A stretch of DNA of 64,000 nucleotides, taken from assembly GCF_004751985.1 (NCBI RefSeq), contig NZ_CP038492.1, positions 3,666,001 to 3,730,000 on the forward strand, given 5' to 3'. The position numbers and the translations under genes were made by a program. This DNA is from Rhodophyticola sp. CCM32. Its GTDB lineage: Bacteria > Pseudomonadota > Alphaproteobacteria > Rhodobacterales > Rhodobacteraceae. Positions 7,332 through 15,646 of this stretch are shown here, piece after piece; position 1 is the stretch's first letter, and each line of letters begins with the position of its first letter. Below the pieces are notes generated by a model. The model was not told where the DNA came from and ran no database searches. It saw nothing but the letters and a program-made list of their open reading frames with translations.

Positions 7332-8734
7332 ATGGCCTCTATTCCCGATCCGTCCCTGACCCTCGTTTCCGGCGATGCGCGCAGCGAATGGGTGCGGCTG
7401 CGCACGCTTCTGGTGCTGCGCTGGCTGGCGATCCTGGGGCAGACGACCACGGTGGTGATTGTCAGCCTCTATCTGGGTCTGAGGGTTGAACTGGGCCTGT
7501 GTTTTCTGGCCATCGGGGCCAGCGTGATTTCGAACCTGATCGCGATGACGATCTTCCCGGAAAACCAGCGGCTCAGCGACCGGGACGCGATGCTGACCCT
7601 GCTTTTCGATCTGACGCAATTGTCATTCCTGCTGTTTCTGACCGGTGGGCTGAACAACCCTTTTGCCTTGCTGATTCTGGCACCGGTCACGATTTCCGCC
7701 ACCGCGCTGACCCTTCGATCCACGCTGTTTCTGGGGTTTATGGCGATCATGATGATCACACTTCTGGTGGGTGTCTATATTCCGCTCCGCTCTGCCGAAG
7801 GTGTGGTTCTGGCGCTGCCCGATCTGTTTGTTCTGGGTTTCTGGCTGGCGATTGTGATCGGGATCATTTTTCTGTCTGCCTATGCCCGCCGGGTCACCCG
7901 CGAGGCCCATTCCATGACCCAGGCGCTGCTGGCAACGCAGATGGCGCTGGCCCGGGAACAGAAACTGACCGATCTGGGCGGCGTGGTGGCGGCCGCGGCC
8001 CATGAACTGGGCACGCCTTTGGCGACGATCAAACTGGTCTCGACCGAACTGGCGGAGGAACTGGCGGACCGGCCCGAACTGCTGGAGGATGCCACGCTGA
8101 TCCGCGAACAGGCCAACCGGTGCCGCGATATCCTGCGGGCCATGGGCCGGGCGGGCAAGGATGATCTGCATATGCGCAGCGCGCCTTTTGCCGCCGTCAT
8201 GCGCGAGGCGGCCGAACCTCATGAAGACCGGGGCATTGATATCCGGTATGAGTTTCAGGCCGATGAGGGCGCGCCCGAAGGGCAGCCGATCATCTGGCGC
8301 AAGCCCGAGATCATCCACGGGTTGCGCAACCTGGTTCAGAACGCGGTGGATTTCGCGGAAAGCCGGGTCTGGATCGAGGGGCATTGGGGCGATGGCCGGA
8401 TCGGTCTGCGGATGGTCGATGACGGCGCGGGCTTCCCCCGGATCTTCTGGGGCGTTTGGGGGATCCGTTTCTGCGCCGGCGGTCAGGCCCCAAAACCGAC
8501 CAGCGGCCCGGATATGAGGGGATGGGCCTTGGCCTGTTCATTGCCAAGACGCTTCTGGAACGTTCAGGCGCCACCGTGCAGTTTCTGAACGCCTATGATC
8601 CGTTCCTGCCAGCCGAGGACAGGGGCGAAAAACGCGGTGCCGTTGTTGTGGTCAGCTGGCCGGATGACGCGATTGGCCTGCTGGCCAATGAGGCCAGCGC
8701 GCCGTTGGGCGCCAATCAACCGTTTCCCGTTTAA
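7332..8734 (+). CDS. regB: RegB/PrrB/ActS redox sensor histidine kinase, frameshifted near residue 368
   Basis: Membrane redox sensor that phosphorylates RegA. Six or so hydrophobic segments fill residues 20-185, including the quinone-site motif GGLNNPF (105-111). The dimerisation helix has phosphoacceptor His224 in AAAAHELGTPL, and the redox-active cysteine is Cys264 in QANRCRDIL. The ATPase N box (NLVQNAVDFAE) and G1 box (DDGAGF) follow. After the C run at 8435-8439 the frame breaks: the in-frame product stops at 8588, while the G2 box GMGLGLFIAK and C-terminus continue in another frame to 8734. One extra C restores a 467-residue RegB (GFPPDLLGRLGDPF). As written, the kinase would lack its G2 box. 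Confidence 0.9.
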
Positions 8735-8792
8735 CGCATCGTTAACCCTTCTGCCGTTTGGTTGCCGGATGGAATTTTCGGCAGGGGGGCAT

Positions 8793-10439
8793 ATGGGCGG
8801 CCCGGATATCATGACAGTTGTGCTGTTGACCGGGGTCTGCATTCTGGCGGCCTCGATCGCATTGATGCTGAACCAGATGATCTGGCGCAGACGCAATGGG
8901 TATATCGGCCAGCGTATCCTGGGCGGATTGGATGCGCCACGCATCTATGTGTTTCGGGACGGATATCTGATCTCGGACCTGGATGAGGATGAATGCTTTA
9001 TCTCTGACCGGGAGGATCGCGTCGGGGCCTGGGCCGGGCTGATTGAGGGGCTCACCCCCCTGCACCGGGATATTCCACAGGCGATGCGCGCGCTTGACGC
9101 GCATGGTGACGGGTTCATGCTGATCGGTCATGTGGGCAGTGATGCCTTGTCGGTGTCAGGGCAGATCACCGGTGAGATGCTGACAATCACCGTGGCCACG
9201 GCCCAGGAAAGCAGCGCCCGCCAGACGGTCCACAAAGGCAGTCTCGACAAGATCCAGGCCGAGATGCAGGGGTTGCGCACGGCGCTGGATTTTCTGCCCG
9301 TACCGATGTGGCGTGAAGGGCCGGATGATCAGATATTCTGGGCCAACGCGGCCTATTTTCGGCTGGTCCGCAGAACTGCGGATATCGACGGGCCGCTTGT
9401 CTGGCCGATCCGCAGGCTGTTTGCCGAACAATTGGACCCGCCGCCCGAACCGGAAGCCAGCCGGCGCTGTCAGCTGGCATTCACCGATCAGATTGATCCG
9501 GGCTGGTTTGATGTCTCGATGACGCGGGAAAAGACCGGTACGCTGTTTGCAGCGCGGTCCATCAACCGGCTTGTGGCCGCCGAAACCGGGCTTCGGAATT
9601 TCGTTCAGACCCTGTCGAAAACCTTTGCCCATCTGCCGATCGGACTGGCGATTTTCGACAAGAAGCGCGAGTTGATGCTGTTCAACCCGGCCTTGCTGAC
9701 CTTGTCGACACTGGACCCTGAATGGCTGTCCTCGCGGCCCTCGCTTTTCGCATTCCTTGACCAGTTGCGGGAATGTCAGCGGATGCCGGAGCCGAAGAAT
9801 TACAAAGCCTGGCGCGAGAGCCTGTCAAAGCTGGAACAGGCCGCACAGGATGGCAGCTATCAGGAGCTGTGGACCCTGCCGACGGGTCAGACCTATCGCG
9901 TGATCGGGCGCCCGCACCCGGATGGGGCGGTGGCCTTCATGTTCGAGGATATCAGTTCCGAAGTGTCGCTGACCCGGCAATTCCGCGCTGATCTTGACCT
10001 CTATCAGGCGGTTCTGAATGAAACAGAGGCCGCGCTTGCGGTGTTTTCGAAAGACGGCCAGTTGATCCTCAGCAATGATGCCTATGCTGCGCTCTGGGGC
10101 AATGACCCGCGCGAGATTCTGGGCATGATGGGGCTGGTCGAGGCAACGCGGCTCTGGCAGGAGGCGGCGCAGCCCACGCCGGTCTGGGGCGATATTCGTA
10201 CCTTTGCCGGTCAGGAAGCCGATCGTGTCACCTGGTCTGACGATGTGGTGCTGACCGATGGCCGGGTGGTGGAAACCCGGATATCCCCGCTCAAAGCCGG
10301 GGCGATGATGGTCAGTTTCCTGCCGGTTTCGGCCAACTCTGCCCCGATCACCGGCCCCGCCCCGATCACCGGCCCCGCCCCGGTCACCGGCCCTGCCCCG
10401 GTCAAGGACCGACCCGACCGCGCCGTCGCCGAAGACTGA
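8793..10439 (+). CDS. membrane-anchored PAS-domain protein without a recognised output domain
   Basis: The 548-residue product has one N-terminal membrane segment (residues about 7-27) and at least two or three PAS-like regions: one around LDFLPVPMWREGPDDQIFWANAAYF, one around HLPIGLAIFDKKRELMLFN, and one around ETEAALAVFSKDGQLILSND. No histidine kinase, GGDEF or EAL motif follows. I chose ATG 8793 because a GGGGGG run precedes it; ATG 8769 and 8811 are in frame too. The C-terminus carries three near-identical APxTGP hexapeptides. It follows regB in the same direction with about 60 bp between, so it may belong to that transcript. Function unknown; sensing or scaffold role inferred. Confidence 0.75.
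   Translation: MGGPDIMTVVLLTGVCILAASIALMLNQMIWRRRNGYIGQRILGGLDAPRIYVFRDGYLISDLDEDECFISDREDRVGAWAGLIEGLTPLHRDIPQAMRALDAHGDGFMLIGHVGSDALSVSGQITGEMLTITVATAQESSARQTVHKGSLDKIQAEMQGLRTALDFLPVPMWREGPDDQIFWANAAYFRLVRRTADIDGPLVWPIRRLFAEQLDPPPEPEASRRCQLAFTDQIDPGWFDVSMTREKTGTLFAARSINRLVAAETGLRNFVQTLSKTFAHLPIGLAIFDKKRELMLFNPALLTLSTLDPEWLSSRPSLFAFLDQLRECQRMPEPKNYKAWRESLSKLEQAAQDGSYQELWTLPTGQTYRVIGRPHPDGAVAFMFEDISSEVSLTRQFRADLDLYQAVLNETEAALAVFSKDGQLILSNDAYAALWGNDPREILGMMGLVEATRLWQEAAQPTPVWGDIRTFAGQEADRVTWSDDVVLTDGRVVETRISPLKAGAMMVSFLPVSANSAPITGPAPITGPAPVTGPAPVKDRPDRAVAED
10341..10403 (+). repeat. 18-bp tandem repeat at the end of the PAS gene
   Basis: Three 18-bp units (10341, 10359, 10377) plus a half unit encode (AP[IV]TGP) repeats. 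Units 1 and 2 are identical and unit 3 has two changes. Such a repeat can gain or lose units without shifting frame. Confidence 0.85.
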
Positions 10440-10514
10440 ACCGGAACATCCGAAAACCACCTTCCGCCGAGGTAGCGGTTGCGGGTGGCCCGGGCTTGGC
10501 TAAACTCTGCCACC

Positions 10515-11039
10515 ATGTCCCGGCGCACCCCCCTTTCCCCCGATATGCCCGCCCTTGCGGCTCGGCACAGCCCAAGCCCGGAGGGGACCTCGGCGCTGGC
10601 TGCTCGGATCGCCGCTGTGCTGGGGGCGGGCGATGTTCTGCTTCTCAGCGGTGATCTGGGCAGCGGCAAAACCCATTTTGCCCGCGCGCTGATACAGGCC
10701 CGGCAGGCAGAACATGGCATTACCGAGGATGTGCCCTCACCCAGTTTCACCCTTGTGCAAACCTATCAGGCCGGAGATCTGGAAATCTGGCATTGCGATC
10801 TCTACCGGCTGACCGGCCCGGACGAGGCGCTGGAACTGGGGCTGGAAGAGGCTTTTGCCGATGCGCTTTGCCTGATCGAATGGCCCGACCGTCTGTCCGG
10901 GCACTGGCCCGATGACGCGGTCATGCTGCATTTCGCACCCGACGCAAAACCCGAAGACAGCCGGATCATCACGCTCCATTCCGCCGCGCCTGCCAGCCCG
11001 CTGGCGGCAAAGCTGACCCGCTGTGTGGAGAGCCCATGA
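10515..11039 (+). CDS. tsaE: tRNA threonylcarbamoyladenosine biosynthesis ATPase TsaE
   Basis: ATPase needed for the t6A37 modification of ANN-decoding tRNAs, working with TsaB/TsaD. The 174-residue product contains the Walker A motif GDLGSGKTHFARAL, the PSPSFTLVQTY segment, and HCDLYRL followed by LIEWPDRL, all typical of the family. I use ATG 10515; the frame opens 12 codons earlier without support. The gene overlaps amgK by 4 bp and starts a run of six coupled genes through addA, a conserved arrangement in this order. Confidence 0.93.
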   Translation: MSRRTPLSPDMPALAARHSPSPEGTSALAARIAAVLGAGDVLLLSGDLGSGKTHFARALIQARQAEHGITEDVPSPSFTLVQTYQAGDLEIWHCDLYRLTGPDEALELGLEEAFADALCLIEWPDRLSGHWPDDAVMLHFAPDAKPEDSRIITLHSAAPASPLAAKLTRCVESP

Positions 11040-12004
11040 ACGTGGATATTCAGGGATTTCTGCGGCAGGCCGGATGGGCCGGGGCGCGCCGGCAGGAGAT
11101 TGCAGGCGATGCCTCGGCCCGGCGCTATCTGCGGCTTTGTGCTGGCCCAGAAACCGCTGTGCTGATGATCGCGCCGCCTGCGGATCGTGCCGCCTGTGAC
11201 AGTTTTCAGGCGATGGCGGGATATCTGACGGGCCATGGCCTGTCGGCGCCGCATGTTCTGGCCACGGCGCCAGAGACGGGGCTGATGCTGCTGGAGGATC
11301 TGGGGGATGATCTGATCGCCCGGCGGGTGGCCGATGACCCGCCGGGTGAGGCGCAGCTTTACACCGCCGCTGCCGATCTCTCGACCCATCTCGCCGGTCT
11401 GCCGCCCCCGCCTGATCTGCCCCGCCTGACGCCGGAGCGCATGGTGGGGATGATCGCCGTGACCTTTGAACAAATGCCATCCGGCGCGCAGCCCAACACC
11501 CTGCGGGATCAGATTTCGGGGCCATTATTCACGCTTTTGCAAAGCCATGCCGCAGGTCCGGGGGTGACAATCCTGCGGGATTACCATGGGGAAAACCTGA
11601 TCTGGCTGCCGGATCGCACAGGTCATGCCCGGATCGGCCTGCTGGATTTTCAGGACGCGGTGATCGGGCCTGCGGGCTATGATCTGATCTCGCTTCTGGA
11701 TGATGCGCGGCGGGATGTGTCACCGGCGCTGCGCGGGCAGCTGATTGCGCGGCAGGCGGCAGCGCTGGGGGTTGACCCGGACCAGTTTGCCCTGCGCTGC
11801 GCGCTGTTGTCGCTGCAACGCAACCTGCGCATTCTGGGCGTTTTTGCCCGGCTGGCAGAAACCCATGGCAAACCCGGATATCTGCGCCATATGCCGCGTG
11901 TGGCGGGCCATATCCGGCGGGCAGCGGGTCATGCCGGGTTGACAGATTTGCAGGCCCCGGTGGGGTTGCTTCTGGACCATTACACGAAAGTCCCCGCCCG
12001 ATGA
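11036..12004 (+). CDS. amgK: AmgK-type sugar kinase (N-acetylmuramate/N-acetylglucosamine kinase)
   Basis: Aminoglycoside-phosphotransferase-fold kinase of 322 residues. Catalytic and metal-binding segments read LRDYHGENLIW and IGLLDFQDAVIGPAGYDL. The early MLLEDLGDDL segment marks the hinge. In Pseudomonas and Caulobacter AmgK phosphorylates MurNAc and GlcNAc at the anomeric position in the peptidoglycan recycling route that bypasses fosfomycin-sensitive MurA. The assignment rests mainly on the next gene, which encodes the matching uridylyltransferase and overlaps by 4 bp. Alone, this fold could also act on choline or aminoglycosides. Confidence 0.85.
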   Translation: MNVDIQGFLRQAGWAGARRQEIAGDASARRYLRLCAGPETAVLMIAPPADRAACDSFQAMAGYLTGHGLSAPHVLATAPETGLMLLEDLGDDLIARRVADDPPGEAQLYTAAADLSTHLAGLPPPPDLPRLTPERMVGMIAVTFEQMPSGAQPNTLRDQISGPLFTLLQSHAAGPGVTILRDYHGENLIWLPDRTGHARIGLLDFQDAVIGPAGYDLISLLDDARRDVSPALRGQLIARQAAALGVDPDQFALRCALLSLQRNLRILGVFARLAETHGKPGYLRHMPRVAGHIRRAAGHAGLTDLQAPVGLLLDHYTKVPAR

Positions 12005-12696
12005 CCCCGCGTGCCTGCATGATCATGGCTGCCGGGTTCGGCACCCGTATGGGCGCGCTGACGGCTGCGTGTCCCAAACCCCTGATCAAGGTGGCCGGGC
12101 GCCCCCTGATCGACCATGCCCTGGCCGAGGCCAGGGATGCGGGGGCCGGCCGGATCGTGGTGAACGGGCATTACCGGGCCGATCAACTGGCCGCATATCT
12201 GGCGGATGCGCCGGAGGTCCGGTTTCTGCATGAGGTGCCGGAGATCCTCGATTCCGGCGGCGGGGTGCGCAATGCGCTGCCGCTGTTGGGCGAAATACCG
12301 TTCTGGACGCTGAATTCCGATGCGGTCTGGCGGGGGGATAACGCGCTCAACACCCTTGCCGCAGGCTGGAGGCCGGACCGGATGGGCGGGTTGCTGTTGC
12401 TGGTGCCGCAGACCCGGGCCGTGGGGCGCAAGGACGGGGGGGATTTCGCGCTGGCCGGGACGGGGCAGATCACCCCGGACAAATCCGGTCTGGTCTGGAC
12501 CGGCGCGCAAATCCTTGATCCGGCGGTTTTTGAGACCACCCCGCCGGGGCCGTTTTCCATGTGGGTCATATGGCGAAAGCTGATCGTCGAGGGGCGGCTG
12601 TTCGGCCTCCCCTATTCCGGGGTCTGGGCGGATGTGGGCCATCCCGGCGGCATCGCCCTGGCCGAAGAGATGCTGCGGGGCGCAGATGCTGTTTGA
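12001..12696 (+). CDS. murU: MurU-type N-acetylmuramate-1-phosphate uridylyltransferase
   Basis: A 231-residue nucleotidyltransferase with the signature MAAGFGTRMGALTAACPKPL at the N-terminus (residues about 9-28), the LNSDAVWRG metal-binding segment and GVWADVGHPGGIALAEEML near the end. It should convert MurNAc-1-phosphate and UTP to UDP-MurNAc, completing the AmgK route. Start and stop overlap the flanking genes, so amgK, murU and addB are translationally linked. Confidence 0.88.
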   Translation: MTPRACMIMAAGFGTRMGALTAACPKPLIKVAGRPLIDHALAEARDAGAGRIVVNGHYRADQLAAYLADAPEVRFLHEVPEILDSGGGVRNALPLLGEIPFWTLNSDAVWRGDNALNTLAAGWRPDRMGGLLLLVPQTRAVGRKDGGDFALAGTGQITPDKSGLVWTGAQILDPAVFETTPPGPFSMWVIWRKLIVEGRLFGLPYSGVWADVGHPGGIALAEEMLRGADAV

Positions 12697-15646
12697 GCCC
12701 ACAGACAAACCCCGGCTGTTCGCCACCCCGCTTGGGGTTGATTTCACCGCCGCCCTGATCGACGGGGTCGAGGCCCGTTTGCAGGGTCAGCCGCCCGAGG
12801 CGCTGGCGCGGGTTGAGATTTATGTCAACACCGCCCGCATGCAGCGCCGCCTGACCGCGCAGTTTGCACAGCGCCGGGCCAGCTTTCTGCCCCGCATCCG
12901 GCCGGTGACCGATCTGGCCGCGCGACCGGATATGGCCGGGCTGCCCCCGGCGATGTCACCGCTTAGGGAGCGCCTGCAACTCAGCCAGCTGATTGCCCGG
13001 CTGCTGGATCAGCGCCCCGATCTGGCGCCGCGCGCGGCACTTTATGCGCTGGCCGACAGCCTGGCCGATCTGATGGGGGAGATGCAGGAAGAACGGGTAA
13101 CGCCCGGGATGCTCCATAATCTGGATGTGGGTGATCATGCGCAGCACTGGCAACGCAGTCAGGCGTTCCTGTCCATCGTCGCGCCGTTTTTCGCGGGCGA
13201 TGACAGCCTGACGGTCGAGGCGCGCCATTCGGCCATTGTTGACCGGCTGGCCCGGCTCTGGCAGACCGCGCCGCCGGATCATCCGGTGATCGTGGCAGGC
13301 TCCACCGGGTCGCGCGGGGTGACGGCCCGGCTGATGCGGGCGGTGGCGGGCCTGCCGCAAGGGGCGGTGGTGCTGCCGGGGCTGGATTATGACATGCCCG
13401 ATACGGTGTGGCAGGGTCTGTTGCAGGGCCGCGCCATGGGTCTGGGCGGGGAGGATCACCCGCAATACCGTCTGGGGCGCTTTGCCACCGATTTGGGGCT
13501 GGCCCCGGGGGCAGTGCCGGTCTGGGGTGCGGTCTCACCCCCGCATCCGCTGCGCAACCGGTTGATATCCCTTGCCCTGCGCCCGGCCCCGGTGACCGAT
13601 CAGTGGCGTGAGGAAGGTCCGAAACTGGGTGATCTGACCGGGGCGGTGGCCGGTCTGACGCTGATCGAGGCGCCCACGCCCCAGGCCGAGGCGACCGCGA
13701 TTGCCCTGCGCCTGCGTCAGGCCGCCGAAGACGGGCAGACCGCCGCGTTGATCAGCCCCGACCGGACCCTGACCCGGCAGGTGACCGCCGCGCTGGACCG
13801 CTGGCAGATCCTGCCCGATGACAGCGCCGGGCAGCCCGTGGCGCTGACCGCGCCGGGGCGTCTGCTGCGCCATGTGGCCGAGGCGATGGCGACCCGCCCA
13901 AATGCCGAAGCGCTGCTGGTGCTGCTGAAGCATCCGCTGTGCCATTCGGGCCGCGATGGCCGGGGCCAGCACCTGCTGCGCAGCCGCGATCTGGAATTGC
14001 AGGTGCTGCGCGGCGGTGGCCCCTATCTGGAGCGTGCCGATCTGATGGTCTGGGCCGGGGCGCGCGACAGTGATCCGGGGGCTGTGGACTGGGCTGTCTG
14101 GCTTGCCGATCTGCTGCTGGTGGACCCCGCTATCGGGGCTGTGCCATTTGCCGATCATGTGGCGCGGCATCTGGCGCTGGCCGGGGCTTTGGCCGCGGGG
14201 CCGGGCGATGATGCAGAGACGCGGACCGGCGCGCTATGGGAGCGTGAAGACGGCCAGACGGCAGGGCGTCTGATGCAGGCGGTTGCGGCCGATGCGGATG
14301 CGGGGGGTGATCTGACGCCAGTGGAATACCGGGACCTGATCAGCGCGGTTTTGCAGGACGCGGAGGCCCGCAACCCCGTCCGCCCCCATGCGCATATCAT
14401 GATCTGGGGCGCGTTGGAGGCCCGGGTGCAGGGCGCGGATCTGATGATACTGGCGGGGCTGAACGAAGGTATCTGGCCCGCCGCCCCCGGCGCCGACCCC
14501 TGGCTGAACCGGGCGATGCGGGCCGAAGCCGGGTTGCGCCTGCCGGACCGGCAGATCGGCCTGTCCGCCCATGATTTCCAGCAGGCGGTGGCGGGCAATG
14601 AGGTCTGGCTGAGCCGGTCGCGCCGGGATGCGGAGACCGAAACCGTGCCCTCGCGCTGGCTGAACCGGTTGCTGAACCTGATGGAGGGGACCGGCGAGGG
14701 CGCGCACGCGGCCCTGAAAGAGATGCGGGCGCGGGGGGATATCTGGCTGGCCCGGGCCGAGGCGCTTGGGACGCCTGAGGCCCCGGTTGACCCGGCCCCG
14801 CGCCCGTCGCCCTGCCCGCCCGTGGCGGCGCGGCCCGCCCGGCTTTCGGTCACCCAGATCGAAAAACTGGTGCGCGACCCCTATGCGATCTATGCGCTGA
14901 AAGTGCTGGGGCTGAAACCTCTGGACCCGCTGCGCCAGACCCCTGATGCCCGCCTGCGGGGCACGACATTGCATGCGATCCTGCGCCGCTTCATCAAGGC
15001 CACCGATGCGGGCCTGCCCGAGGCGGCAGAGGATCTGTTCAACCGCCTCACCGCCGAGGCGCTGGAACAGGAGGTGCCCTGGCCCGTGGCGCGGCGTCTG
15101 TGGCAGGCGCGCATGGCGCGCATCGCGCCCTGGTTTGTGACGACCGAGCGGGACAGGCGCGCCTTTGCCGCCCCCCATCTGCTTGAGATAAAGGGGAAAC
15201 TCACCTTCCCCGAAACGGGGTTCACGCTCAGCGGTACGGCGGACCGGCTGGATCGCACCGCTGACGGGGCGCTGGCGATTTACGATTACAAGACCGGTTC
15301 GGTGCCCTCCGCCGATCAGGAGCGCTATTTCAACAAACAGCTCTGGCTGGAGGCGATGATGGCCCGGGGCGGGGCCTTTGGCGATGCCAGGCAGGTCGCG
15401 CGGATCGCCTATATCGGGCTGGGCAGCGGTGGCAGATTGCTGACCCATGAGGTCACCGATGCCGAGATTGACCTGATCGCCACAGAGTTCGACGCCTTGC
15501 TGACCCATTACGCCGAACCCGCCACCGGCTACACCGCGCGCCGCGCCATGGCCGAATTGCGCTATGCGGGTGATTACGACCATCTGGCGCGCTATGGCGA
15601 ATGGGATGAAACCACCCCGCCCCAATCCGAAGAGGTGGGCGGATGA
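12686..15646 (+). CDS. addB: double-strand break repair protein AddB
   Basis: Subunit of the AddAB helicase-nuclease that processes DNA double-strand breaks for RecA. The 986-residue product starts MLFEPTDKPRLFATPLGVDF; the region corresponding to Walker A lacks a GxGKT loop, as in other alphaproteobacterial AddB. The C-terminal PD-(D/E)XK nuclease shows LRGTTLHAILRRF, FTLSGTADRLDR and AIYDYKTGSVPS. I use ATG 12686, which overlaps murU by 11 bp, because the 18 codons before it are not family-like and lie deeper inside murU. It overlaps addA by 4 bp. Confidence 0.95.
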   Translation: MLFEPTDKPRLFATPLGVDFTAALIDGVEARLQGQPPEALARVEIYVNTARMQRRLTAQFAQRRASFLPRIRPVTDLAARPDMAGLPPAMSPLRERLQLSQLIARLLDQRPDLAPRAALYALADSLADLMGEMQEERVTPGMLHNLDVGDHAQHWQRSQAFLSIVAPFFAGDDSLTVEARHSAIVDRLARLWQTAPPDHPVIVAGSTGSRGVTARLMRAVAGLPQGAVVLPGLDYDMPDTVWQGLLQGRAMGLGGEDHPQYRLGRFATDLGLAPGAVPVWGAVSPPHPLRNRLISLALRPAPVTDQWREEGPKLGDLTGAVAGLTLIEAPTPQAEATAIALRLRQAAEDGQTAALISPDRTLTRQVTAALDRWQILPDDSAGQPVALTAPGRLLRHVAEAMATRPNAEALLVLLKHPLCHSGRDGRGQHLLRSRDLELQVLRGGGPYLERADLMVWAGARDSDPGAVDWAVWLADLLLVDPAIGAVPFADHVARHLALAGALAAGPGDDAETRTGALWEREDGQTAGRLMQAVAADADAGGDLTPVEYRDLISAVLQDAEARNPVRPHAHIMIWGALEARVQGADLMILAGLNEGIWPAAPGADPWLNRAMRAEAGLRLPDRQIGLSAHDFQQAVAGNEVWLSRSRRDAETETVPSRWLNRLLNLMEGTGEGAHAALKEMRARGDIWLARAEALGTPEAPVDPAPRPSPCPPVAARPARLSVTQIEKLVRDPYAIYALKVLGLKPLDPLRQTPDARLRGTTLHAILRRFIKATDAGLPEAAEDLFNRLTAEALEQEVPWPVARRLWQARMARIAPWFVTTERDRRAFAAPHLLEIKGKLTFPETGFTLSGTADRLDRTADGALAIYDYKTGSVPSADQERYFNKQLWLEAMMARGGAFGDARQVARIAYIGLGSGGRLLTHEVTDAEIDLIATEFDALLTHYAEPATGYTARRAMAELRYAGDYDHLARYGEWDETTPPQSEEVGG

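Noticed and set aside
8435..8439. Phase-variable C tract in regB
   Set aside because: Five bases are too short for usual slipped-strand switching, and regA and the HD gene show the same one-base deficit, so a shared technical cause is more likely.
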